A model generated the notes under the pieces. It saw only the letters and a program-made list of their open reading frames with translations, did not search any database and had not been told where the DNA came from. Shown here one piece after another: positions 23,137 to 33,685 of a DNA stretch of 64,000 nt (position 1 is the first letter of the stretch; the number at the start of each line of letters is the position of its first letter). The position numbers were made by a program, and so were the translations under genes. The DNA comes from Acheta domesticus (taxonomy: Eukaryota > Arthropoda > Insecta > Orthoptera > Gryllidae): contig JAHLJT010009419.1 of NCBI GenBank assembly GCA_031308135.1, forward strand, positions 179,460,739-179,524,738. Reading direction: 5' to 3'.

Positions 23137-23689
23137 TTGAATATTTCTCAGTACATAAATCATGTCGAATTTGACCCGAACCAGTTGAAAGGTTCTTTGT
23201 TAGTACAACTTAAATTTTAGATTCCAAAAAGCTGAACGAACACTCCCACTAACGGGAAGAGTGTTTGAGGAATTTTAACTCGGCCATGAGCACTGGCCAT
23301 GCATCAGAGCTTTGACAAACACAAGCGAAAGGCTTAGAGCAGACAAATAAGGCAGTGAGAAATACTGCTAGCCATTATAGACTAGAGTAACTTTCTTAAA
23401 ATCACTTCCAGAGAGAAAATTGTTAATGTAAATAGCTGGTATATTCATTTTTTAAATTAAGGAAAATAATAGACCTGATGCACTGCAAATAATTGATCTG
23501 CTGCGTACCAAATGTTGTTTTGAAATAGGTTCTAAGAAAGGTTCAACATGTCAAGAAAAAGAAACAAAATTAATTTGGTTACACAAAAGAGAATCTAAAA
23601 AATGTCAACTAAGAAACCATTAACTTGAAATAGTATGTTTACCTCTAGTGACTACCGATACCCTCAATAATTAAAATATCAAACTCCAA
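23137..23689. other. No gene recognised
   Basis: No coding or repeat signal is identified. Confidence 0.35.
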
Positions 23690-24010
23690 AAGGTTCGAGT
23701 TCATTCAGATCGACCGGGAATATCAATTTCGGAGAAAATCGCCTGAACGGTTAGGCGCTAGGTTACCCACAGACGCACAGACAGTCGTCAATCGTTTGTT
23801 CGATGTCAAGGAACCACAAAATATGGATTCTGGCTACACCACGTGTCGGAGAATTTTTTTTTCTATTTTTAGCATCTGAATTTATCCTCCTTTCCGTTAC
23901 CAGTGTCCGGTAGTCCGCGTTTTTTCTGCCGAAAATTCGCTATTTTCTGGCACTCGATTACACAACTTTATTTTCTTACGAAGTCCCTTCGTAAGAGTGA
24001 GAAAGTAAAA
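23690..24010 (+). mobile_element. Family M-related 3' half
   Basis: Aligns block by block with the 3' part of the copy at 12564-14130: GTTCATTCAGATCGACCGGG, CGCCTGAACGGTTAGGCGCT, ACCCACAGACGCACAGACAG, TCGTCAATCG, TTCTGCCGAAAATTCGC. It ends in a hairpin with CTTACGAAG / CTTCGTAAG stem (23976-23996) and AGAAAGT. The 5' half is missing. Confidence 0.65.
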
Positions 24011-24389
24011 AAAACAACTTATTTGCGGTAAAGAAATAGAAAATACAGAATTTGGCCTCACGTAAGCCAAATTTAATTCTATTAAGTATGATCCTATTAC
24101 TCCTAGCGAGGTAGAAATATTACTTTCAGCTTTCATAACCATTTTTACAAGCAAATTCCGGAAATTAGGTTAATTTACCCCGTTTGCTGTTGCTACAATT
24201 ATCAAGCTGACCAAGTGAAGTGAATAAATTTAGGTTATAAAAATGTAGTAAAAATAAAAATACACATTAATTCATGACAATTGTGTAAACAATTTATAAC
24301 GCTTTACAAATATTTCTAAGAGAAGGTATATTACATTACATTACATTACATTAAGTATCGAAACCGCCATTACGCTACTTCTCTAGTTC

Positions 24390-24740
24390 CTGCCCCATAC
24401 TCTAACAAGCAGAACCCTAACAAATTGGCCACGGCCCGCGCGCGATCTTTCCTCAACGATACTCATCCTTGTACTATCCTCACCCCTTAATTAGAGCACT
24501 CTTACACGCACTACAATATCACTAAGTGTCGGTAGGGCAGTCGGGATCTTAGAGTATTTCCCGGCAGGGGCAGTTACCTGCTTTGGGAATATCCCCGCAA
24601 GCCGACGTGTAGGACCGGATCTCACCGTCTAGCCGGGGAAGATAAAGCCTCCTCACGTAAAAAATATACACTAACCTTCCGGGACTAATGACCGTAGCAG
24701 TTGACGCGTCCGGAAACTCGAAATAATCAATCAATCAATC
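24390..24740 (+). mobile_element. SINE, copy 2, 3' part with tail
   Basis: Shares CCCGCGCGCGATCTTTCCTC, a CTCATCC/CCTCACCCC tract and GCAGTCGGGATCTTAGAG with copies 1 and 3. The end ACGCGTCCGGAAACTCGAAA is followed by tandem AATC units (24724-24740). This fits a LINE-mobilised SINE whose 3' tail is a short tandem repeat. Confidence 0.75.
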
Positions 24741-24829
24741 CATTTAGAGCTCGCTCCTTGAGGCCAGTGGCGTACCTGGCCATTCGTAGTTGACAGTGTT
24801 GTATGCGCTCTGCAACGCTTCCCACGTGG

Positions 24830-25200
24830 ACTCCATGCTGCGGCGTCCACTCAGCTGGGTTGTGTGCGTGTGTGTGTGGCTCGGGAACAGCGATGTGCCT
24901 CCCCGGACACTCCTGGGCCTACTGTTCTCGCAAGCCGCCCTCGCGCTCACTTGCTACCCGCGGTCGCGTCGGCCGGCGCGCCCGCCCCTTTCCCGCCCGC
25001 TCGCCCTCCCCCGGTGCCCGACACGACACGTCGCGACGTCTTCGCCCGCCCGCGCCCCCACCACTTCCTCCACTTCGTGTCGTCGTCTAGGTGCGTATTG
25101 TCCTGTCGGTGCCGCGTGGGCGTTCGCGAGCGGCGACCACGTTACACCTTTGCTTTGCGGGAATGCGACATATCGGGTTTTAGATTTCGCGTGCGAGGGC
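24830..25200 (+). promoter_or_regulatory. CpG-rich unique segment; candidate promoter/5' exon
   Basis: About 370 bp of strongly GC- and CpG-rich, non-repetitive DNA in an otherwise AT-rich window (GCCGGCGCGCCCGCCCCTTT, GACACGTCGCGACGTCTTCG). A possible splice donor, CGTCTAG then GTGCGT at 25090-25095, would suit a non-coding first exon on the plus strand. No start codon or downstream exon can be tied to it, and open frames on both strands are explained by composition. It could instead be the degenerate GC-rich 5' part of a repeat. Confidence 0.3.
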
Positions 25201-25204
25201 TCGC

Positions 25205-26110
25205 AATTTAGATATAAGCTGTATTCTACAATTGAGCAGATGTTTCCAGGTGGCAGAATGCAGAAACATGAAATTACATTTACAATTACAAAACACAATA
25301 ACAAATAAAAACAATACATAAAAAATTGCAATACATAAATACAAAAGTTACAATACATAAAAACAAATTACCTTTGTCGTTACCTACAACACGCAAATGC
25401 ATTTACGTACATATACAACAAATGAAAATACACATATACTAACATTTCAATAAATAAACTTGCATATTACACAAATATTCGTATATACAAACATACACGC
25501 GTACATATATATCATAAAAAGACCTAGGAACCCCCTCATACACACCAGCCTGCACCTATTCACTCATAATCATTTTCAGACAAATGTGGATAACATTTTT
25601 ACCCAACACAACAGTATAATAATATACAATACTTATAAAAATTATTATATTTTTAGTAAAAACTCGTTAACATAAATCAATAAATACCAACGATTGTCGG
25701 AATAGCCTATAAATGACGATTTGGAGTTCCAAAATGGAATCACTTCACTTCACTTCACTTCACTGCACCTCATAACACTGCACCTCATTCACTACACGCT
25801 TTCACCCTATTGACAAATTTCCTATATTTTTTTCTAAAACCACACGTTCAGCAAGGAAAAGGCTCAAAAACTGCCGCAGGCAAATCGTTTCAATCTACTG
25901 ATGTTGTGTTTACAGAGAATTTGACTATGTCCGTTCTTTGAATTCTAGTCCTAATTTTATATTTATGATGAAATCTATTAAAATAATCTGGTTTATCTAG
26001 CCTTCCCCGTATTTCCTGCCATGCAGAGCCACCAGTGTAAGATATTCCTACACGACGTAAATTAACCGTCCATAATAGAACACATTTAGATTTCGCTGCG
26101 TTCTCTTAAA
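25205..26110 (-). mobile_element. LINE ORF2 C-terminus and 3' UTR
   Basis: From about 26105 down, the minus strand reads (with stops) VGISYTGGSAWQEIRGRLDK, then HHKYKIRTRIQRTDIVKF and NDLPAAVFEPFP. This matches the well-known tail of Jockey-like insect LINEs: Y-T-G-E-x-A-W-x-x-I-x-x-R-L, then R-T-R-x-Q-R-T-D-x-x-K-(Y/F)-S-F-V-N, then W-N-x-L-P. In-frame stops replace the Trp before NDLPAA and interrupt the end, so it is dead. The 3' UTR down to about 25205 contains CAATACATAAA and CTTCA tandem stretches. Truncated at its 5' end. Confidence 0.8.
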
Positions 26111-28338
26111 AAATAATCGCGTTTTAGGTGTACATGCTAGTATATCCCGATCTAATGTCACATCACTTTGTGCATTTACGAGTTCGGTATTCAGTTCCGT
26201 CATTACACCTCACATTTACTTTCGTGCCTGTTTCTTGAAAACTTTCTCCGTACATCACGTTCCTACAGGTATCCTTCTAGTCGGCTTTCCTTTCCTCAAA
26301 ACCTCTGAATTATATTTAACTGCATTTATTCTGTGGAATGTTTTGTAACTTCCTACTTTCATTCATGCTGAAGTCGTACCCGCTATGAAAATGTCTGGGT
26401 TTCGGCTTTTTGTCCTTCATTCGATGACAGAGGAATCTTTGCAGGCGACACGTGTGGCAGTTATATCTCTTACAAATTAACCACGTTTCGTGAGAAAGGA
26501 ACAATTTGTAACAACGAACCATTCGTGATAGTTTCGTTGGTTTTGAATATGCAATGTTATTTGAAATTCTCTGAATGAGATACTTGCCTTCTACGCTTTG
26601 ACATGAAATGGAAATGAAGAAATGATGACTTTGAAAAGAAATTCAATCGTATGTTCATTTTTATGTCGCATAATTTCCCGTTAATACTATTTATTTTTCC
26701 AACGTAGTGACGTTTTCATGAACATAATTGTAATCTTACTATTGCATGCAGTATGGAAACTAGTGATACCATACAGTTCATACTTTCTTTTATTGTTTGT
26801 AATTGTTATGTAATATTATAACATTGCGCAGCCAATCCTTCTAACATTTCAGATATCACTTGGAAAAATCAAATGATATGACCAGAAGTAGTGGCGTATC
26901 GCCATTGGATGCGACTGGTTAGTCGCATCCCTTCGTTATTGGGGTAGTTTTATGATTTCTAATATTCACTGAGTATTTTTCTCATTTTCTCTATGCAAAA
27001 ATATATTGTCCTTTCTTTGGAAGTTTCAGATCACTGTATCGGTTACAGTACCTGGTTTTGTAACTCTGTGGTTTCGCAAAAGAGAGGTGCATCCGTTCCC
27101 TATACTCGATTTAGCTGCAAGGCCAGTGACCTTCGAAAATGTTGTCAATCGGGAATGGCGTACAAATCACGTGACTGATGTAATTCCACAAACACATCTG
27201 GTATTCTAGCCCTAGCTCAAATAGTTTCATTGATTGACCACCAGGCGCGGTAACGTATGAAGTAGGCGAAGCAGTTCAAAGTTTCTTCACCAGGGTGCTT
27301 GTACAGCACGTTGTTAAACATCTTAATTAGTACAACTTTTCTTTATGCTTCTAGACAATGTTGTCAAGTTCTCATTTTCGAGAATTATGTAGCACGCAGT
27401 TTCAACAGCGAACATAGTGGAATGTGATAAGTTGTTATTTTTCTTCTTCTTCTTCTTCTTCTTCTTATTATTATTATTATTATTATTATTGACCTCCGTA
27501 AATGAACTTCATTCCGTTTGCAATCTGTAATGGAATTTTAGGGTTCGCACTGCAATTAACTCTAATTTCTCACCCACTGCCCGTTGCCTTCACTGCAAGA
27601 TTAGCCCGAGTCGTTCCCTTCGTAGCGAGCATCGAATGCTCGGCTTTGAAGGCCGAGCGAAGTTTGCTCTGTGGATCGCGACCGAGCAAAACTCCGTCCT
27701 ACGTCTAGCGGATTATCTGCGAATTGCCTCGATGTTCGAGCAAAATCGTCTCATGCAGGACTCCAGTCGCAATCACGCGACATCTAGTGGCACGACTGAG
27801 AAAGATGCGAAATACCATACGATATTCCATCGTGAAGTCAGGCCCTCACGCGCCAAGAAATAAAAACTCAAATATTCGTACGAGATTGATCCGTACGAAA
27901 TTGATTGTCCGTATGTGATTGGTTTTGTGCCTGCGTGCTTTGAGTGTGACGAAACGGAAGAGTATAATAACGTTTTGTAAAAATTAAGACAAAGAATGGA
28001 TGTATAGGGAAAATGACGTGTGAAAATGGGTGTTCTTGCAGTACAATGTAGTGAAGTGTACTTTTGTGCAGTTGCAATAGTGTTTCATGCGTAGAAATTT
28101 GTGCTGGAAAATTCGTCCTTCGTGACGAAACTCCAAGAAATTAGCCCGAAAATATACAATGGTGTCTGAGCACCAGACCCAAGGAAGTAGTGAAGGCGAC
28201 CAGTGTTTTATTTACTATTTGCTATTTTCTGTCGCATCGCCTTCCCAATTTTTTAGGAGACGCCTTCGACCAGAAGTTAATCGAACACTAGTAACATTTT
28301 GAAAATGTGTGAATGGAACGCTTAAAGATCTAATATTG

Positions 28339-28342
<4 letters not shown>
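26111..28342. other. No gene recognised
   Basis: Contains a (CTT)n/(ATT)n microsatellite (27441-27490) and back-to-back small inverted repeats at 27628-27658 (GAGCAT-CGA-ATGCTC, then GGCTTTGAAGGCC). No coding evidence on either strand. Confidence 0.4.
27441..27490. repeat. Compound microsatellite (CTT)n(ATT)n
   Basis: Eight or so CTT units pass directly into eight or so ATT units. Confidence 0.9.

Positions 28343-28384
<42 letters not shown>
28343..28384. repeat. (TA)n tract left of foldback element
   Basis: Uninterrupted AT alternation; ends in ACACATACACACACAC just before the foldback element. Confidence 0.95.
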
Positions 28385-28391
<7 letters not shown>

Positions 28392-28396
28392 CACAC

Positions 28397-30046
28397 ACAC
28401 AGGTGAGTCACGTAACTTTAGCACTTCCTGTAACTATTGAATGGTTGACGTTATTGCAATGCAGTTTTCACAGAAGTGCATGAGGGAATGGGGCTAATTG
28501 ATACGTGAAATCATTTCTGTTTTATCACTTGTATTTTACGAGATATTTCAGGTAACTTTGTTTTTTCAAATGGAACTATACATATTTTTTCAGTCTATCA
28601 TGATGAGCGTAAAAAGACGAGTCCAATGATATACATATGGTTATATATTAGATAAGCAATTTTTTGAGTAATTTTGATTTTTGCGACTAGGGTTTAACGG
28701 ATATTTGGATGTTCTTGTAACAGTCCACCACACAAGGTCACGCAGGGCTCCACAGACAAACGCGCGCTCCGGGAAGGGAAGGAAATTTAGTACGTGAAGA
28801 TACGAAAATATTCCAAATATTCAGAAACCTGTTGCAGTTTTTCCTGAACTCTGCTTTCAGTCCTTCCCCATTTTCATAAGTAGTATTGAAATAAGTTTGT
28901 TTCTCTACGACTGCTCCAGAATGTATACATTTCAGCACGTTATCGGATGCAGTAATGATGCCGATTCCACAAGCCGTGCGAGAATATTATTCTCACACGG
29001 CTGTCGACCAATCACATTCGTCTTAGTTCATTATACCACGTCAGAAGGTTCTCGTAGTCGTCTACAGAGTGACTGCCTGCTCTGCGGCGGCTGGTCGCAA
29101 CTGTCGTTAGACAGGTGAGCCACGACACAGTATGCGAGTTGGTGTTGAGGTTAAGGTGCCTATTGGATATTTTTAAAATATCAATTTTAAAGTCGTAGAG
29201 AAAGTATAGTCTTCTACTCGCGTAGAATGGCTATTATTCACTCGTTGAAATTCCGACACTCGTGAATAATAGCTATCATTCTACGCTCGTTGAAGAATAT
29301 ACTATTCTATCACTAAGTTATTATTATATGCTTATTAATATTTAAAGTGTTTGCTCAGAATATGCAATATTCTTTGTACAGTCTTAATATTTATTCTGAT
29401 AGTGTTTTGCTTCAAGATCCCATTAATATCCTGTGATATAAAACCCAATCAAAAGGAGTGGACGTAATAAACAATTTTCATACAATACATAGTTATGACA
29501 AATCCTTATTTTCAATCCTTCAATTCCTTCAACCAAAGAAAGACAAAAACTTTGAATATGCGGAAGGATGGAAATGAGAGTTCAGGAGAAAAACCTGCAA
29601 CAGTTTTGTGAATATTTGGAATATGTTTCATATCTTCAAATAATAAGATCCCTTCCCTTCCCGTCTCCACGAGCGCGTTTTCCGGTGGAGTGCTGCGTAA
29701 CCTTGTGTGGTGAACTGTTACAAGTACGAGGTACATTCAAAATATCCGTTAAACCCTAGTCACAAAAATCACGATTACTAAAAAAAATGCTTATCTAACA
29801 TATTACAATATGTATATCATTGGATTTGTCTTTTTACGCTCGTCATGATAGACTGAAAAAATATGTATAGTTCCATTTGAAAAAAAACAAAGTTACCTCA
29901 AATATCTCATAAAATACAAGTGATAAAACAGAAAAGAATTCACGTATCAATTAGCCTCATTCCCTCATGCACTTCTGTGAAAATTGCATTGCAATAACTT
30001 CAACCGTTCAAAAGTTACAGGAGGTGCTAAAGTGACGTGACTCACC

Positions 30047-30052
<6 letters not shown>
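28397..30052. mobile_element. Foldback DNA transposon, 1.66 kb with arms of about 500 bp
   Basis: The left arm (28397 to about 28885) is matched in reverse by the right arm (about 29555 to 30052): ACACAGGTGAGTCACGTAAC against GACGTGACTCACCCTGTGT, CAGTCTATCATGATGAGCGT against ACGCTCGTCATGATAGACTG, CTAGGGTTTAACGGATATTT against AATATCCGTTAAACCCTAGT, GAACTCTGCTTTCAGTCCTT against GAAGGATGGAAATGAGAGTT. The centre holds a second hairpin (29202-29302, arms of about 42 bp). No transposase ORF. TA-type ends inside a (TA)n tract suggest a Tc1/mariner-like mechanism. Confidence 0.85.

Positions 30053-30109
<57 letters not shown>
30053..30109. repeat. (TA)n tract right of foldback element
   Basis: About 57 bp of AT alternation starting exactly where the foldback element ends. 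Confidence 0.95.
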
Positions 30110-30110
<1 letters not shown>

Positions 30111-30257
30111 TCAAATGGCATATACTCCTTGAAAGAGACCGAGCCATACCATAGGAATGAAAATAAATAGAATTAGTTCCGTAGCAAACTGTATGTAACG
30201 GAATACCATCCCTTTAGGTATATAGGTAATATTACTGATACAAGGATGATGAAATAA

Positions 30258-30725
30258 ACTAGTGGTGCTACAGAATGGCACAAACTTTCCCGTATTAGCT
30301 TTCTATTTCCTTTTCTCTCGGCTAGCTATTCGGACTTACCCTTCCTTCCAGCTGCCATCTATCGCCCCCAACACGTTTTTTTAAACATTTTCTTAATTTT
30401 CCGGTTTTTCAGTTGTAGAACGGAAAAATCATTTTAAGAATATTGAAGAATAGTAAAACCTCATCCTAAATGGCATTTTTCTTTGAAAAATTTGGAGCTG
30501 ATTTTAAGAAAACTGCGTTTAAGCGCTACTGTAAATGCGAAACTTTTGAACCTCTTTTTCACAGGAATCTCTTGTGATTTCGAAAAACTTCTTTGGAAGC
30601 TATTTAAATCACTTTAACTCACAAATTCAATAGTGTTTACGAATTCCTAAAAGTGTGTGTATTAACGGTGTGAGAGATGTTTAAAAAAATTACATTTGTG
30701 TAATTTAAAAAAAAAAACATTTTTC
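30258..30725 (+). mobile_element. Family M element, 5' part only
   Basis: Begins ACTAGTGGTGCTACAGAATG then ACTTTCCCGTATTAGC, and follows the 12564 and 59599 copies through the AAATTTGGAGC and GTGTGAGAGATGTTTAAAA blocks. It breaks off near 30725. Confidence 0.75.
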
Positions 30726-31934
30726 TCGCTAGAGTTCAGATTTCTTGCAGGCCAGTGTGCTTGATTATAATGTGATTTCCAGTCTGTGCTGTCCCACATC
30801 TACGAAAAATAGCGCTATTTATCTTGCGGGAGATGGAAAATTGGGATTGACAGCTGCCAAGCACATGATACGCTGTTGCCAAATGTACAAGCGGACGATG
30901 ACTACCGCCTTCGCTACAGTTTTTCACGGCACTTCAACGACGCGACACTCCAACCTTATTCATTGCGAATATGCATATCTCTAATTTACACATTGCAACG
31001 TGTCTATATACGTGTAATATGTAGTGGATATGTAATCTTGTAATGTGTAATGATCTTGTAATGTCTAATGACATCGTATTGTGAGTAATCTTTCATTATG
31101 TAATTGAAATCATGGTGTACTGCCTAAATATGCTATGTATCTAAGATGTGCCTCTCACTTCTGCGGAACACGCGCCTCACGCGTCTCATAGAAAAATGTT
31201 GCACACGCTCCACTTTTATTGTTCGTTGTCAACTTGTCTGTCAAGTAATGTTTAAGTTTTCCGTAGCCAATTCATAAGACTGCGTATTCCTAGGAGTTGA
31301 GTAGTCAAGTAGTATTTTTATGTTTCATTCACAACATTGTTTATTATTGGGGTATTGGTTGATGACAACGTGTGAAGTGATATCTTAAGATTTCTCTTGT
31401 TCAAATTCATGTGACTGCGAAGAGTTGCTACTTTTTATTAGAGTAGGAAGCAGCATCCGGCGATAACTGGCGGACGCACAAGTAACACGTGTCTGAAGAC
31501 GCAGACAGTCGACAGCTGCTCCTCGCCACTCAGGCGAAGTGGGCCGAATCCTAATTTGCACATCACACTCCTCAGGGGTGGGAGTGCCTCAGACGTCACG
31601 GAGCGTCCCTTTGATAATGTCTCTCTACATCCCCTCCCTTGACGTGGGAAGTGCTCTACTTCTTATCGATAGCGCGCCGCTGTGTCTTCGTGCGTGTGAA
31701 GGGGTCGTAAGAGCACAACGATGACTTTTAAATCACCACTGATTTTCCATATTTGATTGAGTCAAGGAGGGCTGTCATGTTTGCATATGTTTTCTTCACG
31801 TGAACAGCGTAACTAGTGAACACGTGAACAGCAGGAATAGAAGTTACCATTGTGGAGTAATTGTAGAAGTCTGTTACCATCCCCATATAGTATTTGAGTA
31901 AAGTCCTATACCGTGCGAATGTGGGGCATTCGGC
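30726..31934. other. No gene recognised
   Basis: The longest open frame (102 codons, minus, 31728-32036) crosses into the large inverted repeat and resembles no family I know. A tract with TGTAATG-type repeats lies at 31010-31100. Confidence 0.4.
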
Positions 31935-32259
31935 CTCACGGCTAGACCACTTCCCGTGCAACAATCGAGACATATGGGGTGTCATTGAACGCATCGAACG
32001 GATAATTTTTTTTTCGATCCGGCCATAATATTCCAATAAATTGTCAAAAACGTGTTTTTTCGTGTTTTGGATTTACGATCTTTGTATGACGGGAATTAAA
32101 CCAACGCCACCTAAATAGATCTATGCAGGTGGCGTTGATTAAATCCCATTATTCCGTGGTTCTTTTCAGTCCGCGGCACCATAATTTTCTTCCATGAGGA
32201 TGACAACACTGATTTTTGACAGAAACGAGAAAAAAATTAAATGAATATCGCCTGACAGA

Positions 32260-32267
32260 ATGTGTTG
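32260..32267 (+). repeat. Target site duplication, left (ATGTGTTG)
   Basis: Eight bases directly before the hAT-like element, identical to 33405-33412. Confidence 0.85.
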
Positions 32268-33404
32268 CAATGATGTATATAAAAACCACTAGATGGCTGA
32301 CTCCGCGCTTTCCCAATAGGCGGAGGTGAGGCCGTACAGGAAGCCATGTTGCACGGTAAAAGCTTCGAATGTCAAATGCAGTTCATGACAGTTCGGTAGA
32401 TTTTTACGAGTGTAACACGTATACATTGTATTTATTAACATGTTTCTGTTCCATCATAAGAAAGTAAAGCTGTAGGCAACAATAAATTGTCGAAATATAT
32501 TTTATAATTTACATAAAACTACGAACAGCATTGACAAGGTGTTACCGGAGACTTGCAAAAATGAGGACTTGTTTTTTTATGATGACTTACAGGTACAAAC
32601 TTCTACTTCAGAAGAGATCAGTTTATATGATAATACTGCATGTGACAGTAAATTATTATTACTACGGCAGCTTTATTATAAAGGATTCTTTCTCTGTTTC
32701 AAAATTCCGTTTTCAAGTATAAGAATAAGACGTACTTATTGTTCATGTGATTAGAAAAACTGCGTTTCACTCCAAATATCCCTTTTTTCTCTCTAAATGG
32801 ATGGTTGTAAATAACTGCTGGATTTGGGAGGTGGCAGAGAGATTTAAAATGAAAACACGTAGAAAAATATAGTACATATATACTTTTTATGGGCAGATAT
32901 TTTTATTTGCATATGAATACAAAACTTTTTTCAGGAACAAACATTCAAATGATATCTTTAACCATTGAAAGAAAATATTCAAATAATAAAAAATGTTTCT
33001 TTTAATTTTACGTAACAGGAAATAGAACAAAACATACATTTAGAAAATAAATGAATAGATTAAAATACATGTTCAAAACATGAACACTTAAGACTAAGAT
33101 TCCACTACACGATATTCTTGTGAAACCCACCTTATAGTGGTAAAACATGGATAAAACAAAGGCTAAAAATAATTGATTTCCTGGGGCAATTTTGAAAATA
33201 ACAATTACATTACGTAAAGATCAAAATGAAAACATTTAAAAAATCATAACAAAAAATGTTTCACTAAACACTCAAGAGAAAACTCACTACAACACACCGC
33301 TTTCGGCAATACGAACAAGGTTTTTGCCGTGCAAAATGGCGCCTTGGGTGGCCTCACCGCCAAGGCGACAGTTATCCATCTAGGAGTATATGTATACATC
33401 ATTG
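32268..33404. mobile_element. hAT-like non-autonomous element nested in the palindrome's left arm
   Basis: Starts CAATGATGTATATAAAAACC and ends GTATACATCATTG. The outer 12 bp (CAATGATGTATA) are perfect inverted repeats, with further mirrored blocks inside (CTAGATGG, GGTGAGGCC, TTGCACGG-AAAA). It is flanked by the perfect 8-bp duplication ATGTGTTG, the target length of hAT transposases. The opposite arm of the palindrome holds the uninterrupted site, which proves the borders. Length 1137 bp, AT-rich, no transposase ORF. Confidence 0.85.
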
Positions 33405-33412
33405 ATGTGTTG
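33405..33412 (+). repeat. Target site duplication, right (ATGTGTTG)
   Basis: Directly follows the hAT-like element and is identical to 32260-32267. Confidence 0.85.
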
Positions 33413-33429
33413 TAAATTCTGAAGTATTT

Positions 33430-33685
33430 TAGTTGTAGTGAAGTGTGAAGTGTTTCATGTGTATTTTGTATAAAGATTTTGTAACTTGCCTTAGAACATT
33501 AAATTTGAAGAACATGAAGTGAATACGAAGGAAACAAGAACTGTAAATACTAAACAATACATTTCTTCAGCGTGCAAAAATGGATTTTCAATTTAATGTG
33601 ACTTAAAACTTTTACACATAAGCATACAAAATAGTTACCTTTGAATGCTTGTATAAATTCGCCTTCAGAACGAAAATCAGACTGA
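33430..33685. repeat. Second insertion in the left arm of the palindrome
   Basis: About 250 bp with no counterpart in the right arm, where the matching sequence runs directly from CAGAATACTTCAGAATTTG-type DNA into the next block. Borders are approximate and the class is unknown. Confidence 0.45.

Noticed and set aside
24790..25308. 172-codon plus-strand ORF and 134-codon minus-strand ORF (24954-25358)
   Set aside because: Both come from the same GC-rich segment, are low-complexity (R, P, A, S rich), run into LINE 3' UTR sequence and show no domain.
31728..32036. 102-codon minus-strand ORF
   Set aside because: It spans the outer border of the large inverted repeat, so half lies in a mobile repeat arm. 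No family similarity.
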